Origin: Astrothelium macrocarpum | Taxonomy: Eukaryota; Ascomycota; Dothideomycetes; Trypetheliales; Trypetheliaceae | Assembly: GCA_021030915.1 (NCBI GenBank) | Contig: JAGEMR010000272.1 | Coordinates: 1 to 13,080, forward strand | Direction of reading: 5' to 3' | Length of the DNA stretch: 13,080 nucleotides | Shown here: positions 1 through 8,150 of the stretch, one piece after another | Layout: every line of letters begins with the position of its first letter | Numbering within the stretch: position 1 is the stretch's first letter | Notes under the pieces: generated by a model | Told to the model about the DNA's origin: nothing | The model's database searches: none | Seen by the model: the letters and a program-made list of their open reading frames with translations, nothing else | Position numbers and translations under genes: made by a program

Positions 1-14
1 ACTTTCCGCATCAG
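1..14 (+). repeat. Left copy of transposon terminal inverted repeat (inner part)
   Basis: This is an exact 14-base inverted match to 1778-1791. It begins at base 1 of the window, so the outer part of this repeat is not visible. It has kept G+C in an otherwise A+T-mutated element. Confidence 0.8.
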
Positions 15-169
15 ATACCCCATCAACATTAATACACATAACAATAATTTGAAAATTTATTTATTTTTCATCGGATTTTGATTTAATATCTATTTTTTCA
101 ATTTTGTTATAAATACGTGTATTGTATCCAATTATATTATAATTATTATATCATCGTAAAACCGTTATC

Positions 170-1720
170 GTCTTTTTTGATGGATTATTATTTTCGTCTT
201 CATCAGACATACACCATTTCTTCGAATCTTTTTCAGTCAGTAATTTTATAGAATCATTTATATTAAATGTTTCTTTAAATTATATATGTGATTTTTTGGC
301 CCTCTGATGTTTTGTAAGTGCCATATTTGTGTCTTCAAAAGTACGTATTCGTTCAATCAAAAAAATAATTGAATACACCATTATCTGCGTATTTTTCGCC
401 ATTTAATTTATAATTTTAATAATTGATATTGAAAAATTTCTTTAATGAATAGAAATTCGCTTTTTGATAAAATTGAATTATTTGATTATTTATTAGAAAT
501 TGGAAGGGATTTACGATTCTCATTCATGAGCGATTGACGGATGATTATCCGATAATATAAATATTTTTAAATGAATATCTAATTTGAAAATCATAGAATC
601 TAGATTTTAAAATATAATTCCAATTTTTTTGAATCTAAATTTGATATTTAATTTCGTAAAAATTTTGAAATGGACGGATTTAAATATGATAAAGAATTCG
701 AATTTAATGATATGATTGATCGTAATTTTAATCAATAGATTAATTTTATCATCATATATGTGTTTTAAAAATGAATATAATGCGATATCCAATAATTAAA
801 ATAAATGAGATGAATATATAGATATATTGATTGGAATAATTTTATTTTCGTTATAAAATTTATTGAATTCGACTGATAAATGGCTTTCATATCTATTAAT
901 AATTAATAATCAATATATATCTTTTGAATAATCTTTTGTATATTTATTAAAATATTGAATTCAATCCAAATTTGTTTTATTGTCGGTCCATTTATTGAAA
1001 ATAAATTTAATGATTTAATTGCCGGGAAATTCTGATTTTATAATCCAATTCGCGAAATGGTAGATATTTTAAATAATGATAAAAAACGGAATATATTAAT
1101 TTTTAATATTGATATATTCAATGATTGTAATCCATTTCCGATTATCAGATTATATAAATTTGGCTTTATCATATTTTTTAATACGTATTATTATTATTAA
1201 CGCGATTATTATATCCATCATAAAATCTATTTCATTAAAATTATAAATATTTTTTTCATATATTTCATATTTATTCATTATATTACGTAATAATTCAAAT
1301 CAATCTAAAATAATTTTTGAATCTTTTTATAATATTTTTTGATAATCGTATGAGTGATTGAATTTGATTTTGAGGTCTGATTATGTGTTGATAAATCGTT
1401 TTATCCAATGTCTGTTAACTGGTTTGTTTCCGCGCGATTTCAATAAAAGATTGGCCATATTTTCCACACTAGAAAGACGTAATAGGAATCCTTTTGAATC
1501 TTGATCGAATATATATTTGACTAACGATTATTTTTCAAATTGATCTAATTTATAACATTATGATTGAATTGACGCGCATTATTATCAGTTGTTTATTCTG
1601 TCGTTTAATGAATTCTGTGGGATATTATAATATTTCGCAATTATATGTTGGTTTAAATTTTTATTTTGAAATTTTGTAAACTGAATTACATTAATAGTAA
1701 GAGTAATATTCTCTTCTTTA
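170..1720 (-). pseudogene. Fot1/pogo-like transposase pseudogene (HTH psq, CENP-B-type HTH, DDE superfamily)
   Basis: The protein can be followed along the minus strand through many stops. The N-terminal helix-turn-helix ends in AKYYNIPQNSLNDR (about 1660-1585). A CENP-B-type DNA-binding part follows (GFLLRLSSVENMANLLL, about 1490-1430). The first catalytic block is NFNEIDFM near 1242, where the family has NFDETGFM. The second is LIINRYESHLS near 900-875, where LIxDGHxSHLT is usual. The third block, LDIALYSFLK, lies near 790, and a C-terminal tail including ALTKHQRAKKSHI near 310. The first two catalytic aspartates thus appear as asparagine codons (AAT at 1236-1234 and 897-895). Expected Trp codons read TGA (963-961, 522-520) and a likely Gln reads TAA (513-511). 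These are G-to-A or C-to-T changes, as RIP gives. Family assignment is firm; exact ends are approximate. Confidence 0.85.
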
Positions 1721-1777
1721 ATATAAATTGATATAATCGTTAAAAAATTAGAACGCGACAAAAGTTTAAATGGTTTT

Positions 1778-1832
1778 CTGATGCGGAAAGTGACCGACTG
1801 ACTGATATGACCGGCTGAGTGGTAAACCACGT
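1778..1832 (-). repeat. Right terminal inverted repeat of the Fot1-like element
   Basis: The inner 14 bases (1778-1791) pair with 1-14. The segment up to about 1832 keeps normal composition (GACCGACTGACTGATATGAC and onward) and ends with a small near-palindrome, GTGGT-AA-ACCAC at 1819-1830, before A/T-only DNA begins. The outer limit is set by the following TA and by the composition break, so it is good to a few bases only. Confidence 0.65.
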
Positions 1833-2429
1833 TATTATAATTAAATTTAAATATAATTTATTTAAATAAAAATTAAAATTTTTTTATATTATATAAGAAT
1901 TAAATTAAATTAATTAAAATAAAAAGATAAAAATTATTTAATTAAAAAATAAATTATTATAATTTATTTAAAATTTGATAATCATAAAAAAAAATAAATT
2001 GAATGAGAATTTATATTATTCTAATTCAAAATTCAATTTATTTAATAGAAATAAGAATGAATTTGTTATTTTTATTTTATCAGATCTCATAATTTAAAAT
2101 AATTTAATTTTATTATTATTTAATTATAATAATTTATTTAAAATAATCAAAATTTTTAATATATATATATATATAAAAATATAAATAAATTTAAATTATA
2201 ATATGAATAATAAAAAAAAAAATTAAAATTTATAAATATTAATAATTTTATTAAAAAGAATTTTAATTTTGAATTATTAATAATTTAATAAATAATTTTT
2301 ATTTTGAAAATTTTTTTAAATATATAAATAATTTAATAATTAAATTAATTTATATCAAAATTTGAAATTAAATAAATTATAAAATTAAATTATATTAAAA
2401 ATTCGAAAATTAATTGAATTGAGATGAGA
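1833..2429. other. Nearly pure A+T block, no gene
   Basis: About 600 bases consist almost only of A and T, with scattered single G or C, poly-A and poly-T runs and a (TA)n run near 2160-2174. No reading frame, tRNA or protein remnant can be recognised on either strand. It is much more A+T-rich than the adjacent transposon, where the transposase is still readable. The likeliest reading is repeat DNA mutated to saturation by RIP, but nothing left in it identifies the original repeat. Confidence 0.6.
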
Positions 2430-3144
2430 TGTTGAAAAATTCAGGATCTGATTTTTGTGAGCGAAAATTGTACTGAGTCCTGGATGCAGTTGATGCGGGG
2501 TCCCAGAGCCAACATTATGATTCGCTGAGAGCTCCAGCTCTGACAATAATAACATAAAATTATTATTATTGAATGAATATTTAATTATAAAAATTTGATG
2601 AAATAATTATTCAACTGTCCAGATGGTCATATCCATTAGCGTCGAAGATCGGGATCCGATCTCCGATCGACAGATCCTCAGCAGAACGTCAGTTCTATTC
2701 TCTCTCCGAAGGATCCGTGACAGAAGAAAACAATACATGGTCTGAAAGTATGAATTGTATTATAATAAGTCTAAGAGTTGGAATTGAAGGTCTCTTTGTC
2801 TAGGCTAAGAAGCTAAGCTAAACTACCTTCCTTCTTCCGAACCCCCCAGCCTTGGTCCGCAACGTAACAACTGAAAACTAAATAATTATCCATCTGAATA
2901 AGCTCCCAGCTCACAGTTGAGGCTGACAGCCAGGGATAGAAGTCTAGATGATCCTAGAAATACCCGCAAGATCTCTGCAAGCCGGGACATTTGTGGACGC
3001 TTATCCAATCAGCAGATACAGAGGCTTATTGATTGCAACCCAACAAGCGCCACTATGCGCCATGGCGAAGGAAATGCGGCTGGAGAGCATCGTACACGGC
3101 CAATTATTTGACCTGTCTCTGGGCTACGTATCAAGCTGATCAGG
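2430..3144. other. Transition to normal composition; short inverted repeats, no gene recognised
   Basis: Composition changes abruptly at 2430, with a further A+T-rich dip at 2543-2620. Short perfect inverted repeats occur at 2528-2533/2536-2541 (AGAGCT/AGCTCT), 2544-2552/2563-2571 (CAATAATAA/TTATTATTG), 2646-2651/2657-2662 (AGATCG/CGATCT) and 2683-2687/2692-2696 (AGAAC/GTTCT). A C/T-rich tract lies at 2823-2851. A retrotransposon LTR beginning TGTTGA at 2430 was considered, but no second copy, target-site duplication or end can be shown. The small open frames at 2917-3139 have no family resemblance. The right part presumably includes the promoter of the DUF3176 gene. Confidence 0.4.
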
Positions 3145-5222
3145 ATGCAGACTGGGAAGTTCCAGCCTTGCAATCCATGTCCCATAATAAAACGCATGCA
3201 AGTCAGGTCATACGATAGCCGTCCTGTTTCTCACGTTTTAGCTTCAGTCATGGCGTGTACGAGCCTTAAAGCTTTCTTCAAAGACACATGGGTTGCCGAA
3301 TTCCTCACCATGACAATGTCTTTATGCTCTTGGCTTACAGTCATCGCTATTCTTCGGCATTACAATGGCCGACCGATTTTTAGCTGGTACCATATAACGT
3401 TGAATACTGTTGTCTCCTTCCTGTCAACCATCGCAAGAACCCTTCTCTTGTTCGCTGTCTCAGCATGTTTGAGTCAGTGGAAGTATATTGCCTTTGCACA
3501 GCAGCAAAGGCAATTGATCGATTTCGATATCTTCGAGAGTGCCAGTCGTGGACCACAAGGTAGTTTAAACCTGTTGCAGCATACAAGGCTGAGGTATGTC
3601 AATACCGACGATGTTGGCTTTATGTGTTGATTAAACATTAGATCCCTTTCCTCAATCGGTGCCGTTGTGACCATTCTTTCGTTGGTCCTCGATCCATTTG
3701 CACAATTGGTAATTAGTTTCGAAAACCGTCAAGTGTCGCCGTCTGAAAATCCCGTGATTCTTGCCCATGCTAGTCGATATTCTAAAGGCTCATAATATCT
3801 GATCGAAGCAGCTGGTAAGTTGACCACATTTTCACAGCAGTATCCCTGTTCTAACACTTCAGTGTAGAAATTTATCTCGATGGTCATCCATACGAATCCA
3901 TATCATCGCAATCAGACTTTACCACGCAGTCTGCCATCCTTTCAGGTATCGCTAATACACCTTCGGTAGTAACTCAAGAGGTCACATTCAATTGCTCATC
4001 TTCCAGTTGTGAATGGAGTCAATTTGCGTCTATTGGAGTCTGCAGTGCATGCACTGACGTTGCGTCATCTGTATCGACGAAAAATTTAAATACTACTGGT
4101 TATACATATCAGCAGCTGATGTTTGATCAAACCAATGAGGGCGCTTACGAGGCAGAACCAGGTACTGCCATCAAAGTTCATGCCCTACCCAATGGGCTGT
4201 TCACGGACGGATCAGTAGCAATGGTGACTTTTGGGACCACGGATCCAGGCCAGACGGTGGTATCCAAGGACTCAGAGCTTCTCCTTTTCTCCTTGACAAC
4301 AATGAAGACACGCAATGCCACGAGCACTATTAATTTTGGAGCCAGCGCCGATATCGAAGCAGTCGAGTGTGAATTGTCATATTGTGTCAATCAGTACACG
4401 TCCCAAGTTGTTAATGGGACTCTCTACGAAGTCAAATCACTGGCGCCCTCTGCTCAGACATCTGTTTCATGGCGGCCAGTGGATCCGTCGGTGCCTATTC
4501 CTCCATCGTCTGGACTGGCATCTAGTATTTCCTACCCTAGAACCGATCTGCAGCTGGGAGACGGATACAATATTACCCAAATCTCCATTAATGGCATAGG
4601 GTCGTATATGACGGGTTTTTTTACAAAACAAGTAGCGAGCCAAAACAACGTGACTGGGTACTACATGCTGGGAACAGACAGCCCTAAAATGGGTCCCAGC
4701 TCTATGCAACCGATATATGACTCCACCGATCTCAATGCCACCTTCGAAAACCTTGCGGTGAGCATGAGCAATAGCATACGTACTAATGCCGACGGAAACA
4801 GCTTTGTCAACGGAACAACAAGGGTCACCGTCTACAAGACCAATTGGCCTTGGATTGCCCTTCCACTTTTGGAGTTGATTGGCGGAACTTTTTTTCTTGT
4901 CATAGTAGCCATTCAAACTCGTCGGTACAAACTAGGAATTTTGAAATCAAGCTCGCTTGCCGTTCTGAACTGTGGCTCTGGCGTCAATTCTATCTTTGGG
5001 GATAGTCGTAAAGTTAGCGATTTGGAGAGAGAAGCCAAAGTAAAAAAAGTTTCCATATATGATTTACAACACGATAAACTAGGTAAGCCGAGCTGAACCT
5101 TACGATTGGAAGTGATACTGATTCAAAAAGATCAACCGTCGGCTGATACAAGAGAAACGGATTATCACGAAATGCAGCCACTTTCAACCACATCAAAATC
5201 TTCCTTTCACAATGCCGTATAG
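3145..5222 (+). pseudogene. DUF3176 family fungal membrane protein, one in-frame stop (probable recent pseudogene)
   Basis: The function of this ascomycete family is unknown. The inferred model has exons 3145-3593, 3642-3814, 3868-5082 and 5131-5222, with introns of 48, 53 and 48 nt (donors GTATGT, GTAAGT, GTAAGC; branch CTAAC at 3851). Reading phase is kept throughout, giving 642 codons, normal for the family. Family signatures are KDTWVAEFL, HYNGRP, ITLNTVVSFLSTIART, LSQWK and ESASRGPQGSLNLL in exon 1, then SIGAVVTILSLVLDPFAQ in exon 2, and TQSAILSGIAN and FNCSSSSCEW..GVCSACTDV in exon 3. There are two N-terminal membrane segments, one in exon 2 and one near the C-terminus (WPWIALPLLELIGGTFFLVI). 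The loop between is rich in N-glycosylation sequons and cysteines. TAA at 3793-3795 interrupts exon 2; CAA to TAA would be one C-to-T change. The start is uncertain: ATG at 3250 is an alternative. The last exon uses an AAG acceptor; without it the protein ends at 5096. Confidence 0.8.
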
Positions 5223-5317
5223 CACAACTACCTAGAGACTAGATGCTCAATTAAAGAATATAGAACTGTATTGATACAATATGTTGTTTGAATATGAAGA
5301 TATAATAATAAAATGCT

Positions 5318-6175
5318 TGATATTGCATCGTCAAAGTAACGCTTCTCAAACTTTCGCGCGACGGCAGTGAAGATGCTATGGCCCTGGGAATCGATGACAG
5401 AGCCGTAAAGATGATCAGGATATGGGTGGAGAACGTCCTTGACCCCGTGGAAGAAAGCGGACAGCGACGAGTCGTTTAGCGCTTTTTCTAACGTGCCCAG
5501 CGCCTCGGCCGTCGACTGACAAGTCTTGATATGCATTTTCAGTTTGGCATTCTGATCTGTTGGCTCGCCCCCAGCAACATTGATGTAGGCTCTGTCCGCT
5601 TCCACTGAGTAGGTCTGTGCTGTTGTCTCCGAAAATAACAGCGGTAGATGATTCGACAAGTAATGCTTGTGTTATGGGACTTAGAATCGTTACTTCCCAT
5701 TCTGAGGTTATTATCTAATTACGCTAGCATACTAGCTCCATGGGCAGTAGATATCTCCCACAGAGTTCTCTAGCTAGAAGAATCAAGCCTTTTTGACACT
5801 TTCTTAATAGCTTGAATGCTGTCCTTCCTACGGAAATTGCCTTTTTTGCAGCCTGGCTTCTTTCCCTACCCCCAATCTCTCTCTGTAGCCTTGTTCCAAG
5901 ATATTGATACCTCCCCGGCAACACAATCTTATCATCAACGTCGGTGACGTTCATTACAAACCGTATTTTAAACCGGAAGTAATCACGGATTAGCGCCGGA
6001 GAATGTCGAGTGAAACAGCGCTTCTTGCATGGCCAAGGTGAGGTTCATCGTATACTGTCGGCCCACAGGTCTACCAAGTAACAGGTTTGCCATTCAGATC
6101 AACTTTGGAGAAAGGTGTTTTCTCCCCGGTCAGGCTATCGAAGATTCGAAGTGAAATTGGGAATGTCCTAGCCAT
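5318..6175 (-). pseudogene. Truncated cysteinyl-tRNA synthetase pseudogene (N-terminal half only)
   Basis: Cysteinyl-tRNA synthetase charges tRNA-Cys in translation. The minus strand shows its N-terminal catalytic part in pieces. From ATG at 6175 comes LRIFDSLTGEKTPF, then VTW, a TAG (6073-6071) where the family has an aromatic residue, then TCGPTVYDEPHLGHARS with the zinc-ligand CGP and the HIGH-type HLGHA motif. Near 5990 the frame shifts, as if one base were lost, and the next piece reads VMNVTDVDDKIVL (about 5957-5919). Similarity fades over about 5830-5660. A third piece follows: LPLLFSETTAQTYS, DQNAKLKMHIKT, STAEAL, HPYPDHLYGSVIDSQGHSIF and KFEKRYFDD, ending near 5318. The rest of the enzyme, including the KMSKS loop and anticodon domain, is missing. 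It lies tail-to-tail with the DUF3176 gene, about 95 bp away. It cannot make an active enzyme, so an intact copy must exist elsewhere. The motifs make the identification firm. Confidence 0.85.
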
Positions 6176-6866
6176 TCTGATACAACCGCAGTCATTAGTA
6201 TGTGAAAGAGCTGATAGGATCAACATAATTTGAAAATTGCTTTAAAGAAATCACACTTCTTCTCAGTATTCTCATCCCAGGTACCGTTTAGACCACGGAG
6301 CTTACACCTGTGCGCGCGTGGATAAATGGTGTGGAGGAGTCATGACAACCTGGAACCACATGCTCACCATGTACTGAGGGTGGAACACAGGAGTGGTAGT
6401 GAAGGAGGTTTCAACAAGGCAAGCAAGCAAGCACAGGAATTCAGACATCGAGGTTTGTGAGTCAGTTCGGCGAGCACGAAGATGAATGAAGAACACCGAT
6501 GTTTTGCCGTAATCTGTTGACACCTTTCCGTTCCCGGGATAGTTCTTCGGCTCTAATGATCAATGTCTCAATATACCCATCCTCTACGTTAGATCTGTTT
6601 CATGTGCTTTTGTGTTTTTTAGGATTTTCAATTTATGCGTAGACTGCAGCACGACGTCCAAGAAGGGGCGCTTCACTATCGTACTTCACGACCTCGACGT
6701 GAATTACCTCACAAGGACAATCACAACAACAGACCAATTACCACCGGTCGAAGTCTGTAAGGCTCACCACCTACCTTCCATTTCACCCTTATTCGGTCTC
6801 ATTCCAAGCTTGCTTTCGTCATTTAAGAGCTAATTTCTCGGTTCTACCCAGAAACGCCACCATTCT
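6176..6866. other. Gene-poor stretch, no recognisable gene
   Basis: No protein family or RNA gene can be recognised. The short open frames here (6523-6302 minus, 6612-6833 plus) have no family resemblance and no supporting splice structure. A small AAGC-type microsatellite, GCAAGCAAGCAAGC, lies near 6418-6432. The left end includes sequence just upstream of the cysteinyl-tRNA synthetase remnant and may hold its decayed promoter. Confidence 0.4.
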
Positions 6867-7076
6867 TCAGCCTCTGAGCCAGTCATGATACTCTTCAACT
6901 ATGCGAAAATGCTGCAAGCATTTCAAAAATCCTCCAAAGATCGCAGCTTTAGAAAATTCCGAACGTAGTGCCGTGACTGCCAAAAGGAAATGGTGAATGA
7001 CGTTGTAATCCGCTAATGTCATCTCACACGCTGCGTTCACCTTCCCAAGAGATCTATCTGTCTCTGCGCAGAACAA
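6867..7076 (-). other. Open stretch of 69 codons, possible orphan exon
   Basis: This minus-strand frame reads as plausible globular protein, for example MTLADYNVIHHFLLAVTAL and HFRIVEEYHDWLRG, with an even residue mix. TTCTGCGCAG at about 7071-7062 could be a splice acceptor, making the frame the last exon of something whose upstream part is unclear. I do not recognise a family. It may be the remnant of a broken gene or chance. Confidence 0.2.
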
Positions 7077-7560
7077 GTCAAGAAAATTTTACGACTAACA
7101 TGTTGCTAGAAGGGTAGAAAGAAGATGTTATCACAAAAGCTCAAGATGAGCATGGCATAAATGGCGGTCTCTAGTTGCAAAGTGCCATGGGCAATTAAGT
7201 GAAGACGAAACCACGGAACTCGCATGGGACACGATTGCTCTCCAACTACTTGCTTATGCAACAGTAAGCAACTCATCAGCTAACAATCAACATTTCTAAG
7301 GACTGACATGGTACTTCGATAGAAGCACGGCAAAATTACGACCTCTCTCGAGCGGGGAAACACTTATTCAGACTATAATTGTCTAGACTTCGGCTTTCGG
7401 AAAGCAAAATCAGCAAATCTTCTACCGCTCATGCCTCGAGACCTGAATGCCTACTCGGAAATCGGCTTTAAGTTAACAGCTGTGGCCTTAAACATTCACC
7501 GATCCACGTGTATCGTTTCCTTTCCCCTGAATACAAGAGAACGTACTCAAATTCGCATGA
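7077..7560. other. Intergenic stretch without a recognisable gene
   Basis: Both strands are broken by stops. On the plus strand a frame of about 50 codons from an ATG near 7431 (MPRDLNAYSEIGFKL...) is open to about 7583, but has no recognisable family or splice context. Nothing else was seen. Confidence 0.3.
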
Positions 7561-7887
7561 TGCTGGATACAATGTGCGCATGACAATCGAAGTAAAAGAA
7601 GTGTAAAGGTCCCAGGGAATCCTGTCGCGAGAAGGCTGGGATGGTATTTTGCCCTGGATTCATCACGCCTCCCGACGTCCATTTCTCCACCGACCGCAGA
7701 GATAGACATTGAAATGGAGAGCGACTCGCAAGTTTTTCCACAACCGGAGATGTCGGATGAGGATTTATTGGCACCTAACGGGCTTGCCGTCGCGGCTGCC
7801 GCTACCAAAGAGGAAGCTTGGCGACACATCTTATCACTATGCAAGGCCGTAGAGAAAGGGTTGCTGCAGAGATCCCATCTCGTTTAG
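7561..7887 (+). other. Open frame of about 108 codons, acidic/alanine-rich, unassigned
   Basis: The plus-strand frame is open from 7561, just after a TGA at 7558-7560, to a TAG at 7885-7887. The first ATG within it is at 7714 and would give 57 aa. The residues look protein-like: an acidic stretch (EIDIEMESDSQVF, EMSDEDLLAPNG), then LAVAAAATKEEAWRHILSL, predicted helical. The opposite strand is also open here (7844-7488), but that translation is serine-rich low complexity, so the plus strand is preferred. It could be one exon of a lost gene, or leader DNA of the HET gene that starts 264 bp further on. I do not recognise a family. Confidence 0.25.
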
Positions 7888-8150
7888 CTGTCAGAAATTG
7901 GTCAGGTCTAACGTATTGCCTTTTTAGATAATTGAGGGCAAACCCTTGAGAAACCCCACATATAGGCCCTGGTTCTAGGCAGCAGCACACAACAGCCTCC
8001 CCCTCTACAACGCATATGCACGCTAATACTAATACGGTAGCTCGGAGCTGTTAATCATTAATCCTCAGGCACATCGTCCGTCCTAGCATTTTTATCTCTC
8101 ACGTTTCCCACGGATATTTTCGCTCCTAAAATAGGTTTGAGCAAAATAAA

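Larger units (their letters stand above)
1..1832 (-). mobile_element. RIP-decayed Fot1/pogo-type (Tc1-mariner) DNA transposon, left end cut by window
   Basis: The 14 bases at 1-14 (ACTTTCCGCATCAG) recur as their exact reverse complement at 1778-1791. They flank a region whose minus strand encodes a decayed Fot1-like transposase, so they are read as the inner part of the terminal inverted repeats. The right repeat seems to run on to about 1832, ending in a GTGGT..ACCAC hairpin (1819-1830) and followed by TA at 1833-1834, the target dinucleotide used by this superfamily. If the left repeat is equally long, about 40 bp lie outside the window and the whole element is about 1.87 kb, a normal size for Fot1 relatives. 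The body is very A+T-rich with many stops, so the copy is dead. The exact outer end and the TA duplication are inferred. Confidence 0.85.

Noticed and set aside
1..2429. Mitochondrial DNA or a mitochondrial insertion, suggested by the low G+C
   Set aside because: No mitochondrial gene or RNA is recognisable, and the minus strand reads as a nuclear Fot1-type transposase with matching terminal repeats.
2430..2869. Solo LTR running from TGTTGA to GTAACA
   Set aside because: The ends are only weakly complementary, the flanking 5-mers (TGAGA, ACTGA) do not match as a target-site duplication, and no second copy is in the window.
4467..4916. Minus-strand open frame of 149 codons
   Set aside because: It is antisense to the third exon of the DUF3176 gene, which carries the recognisable motifs.
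5228..5317. C-terminal tail of the open frame that ends the cysteinyl-tRNA synthetase remnant
   Set aside because: Similarity stops near 5318; the rest (LLLYLHIQTTYCIN...) is A+T-rich readthrough into the 3' flank of the DUF3176 gene.
7488..7844. Minus-strand open frame of 118 codons
   Set aside because: Its translation is serine-rich low complexity, and the plus strand in the same interval reads more like protein.
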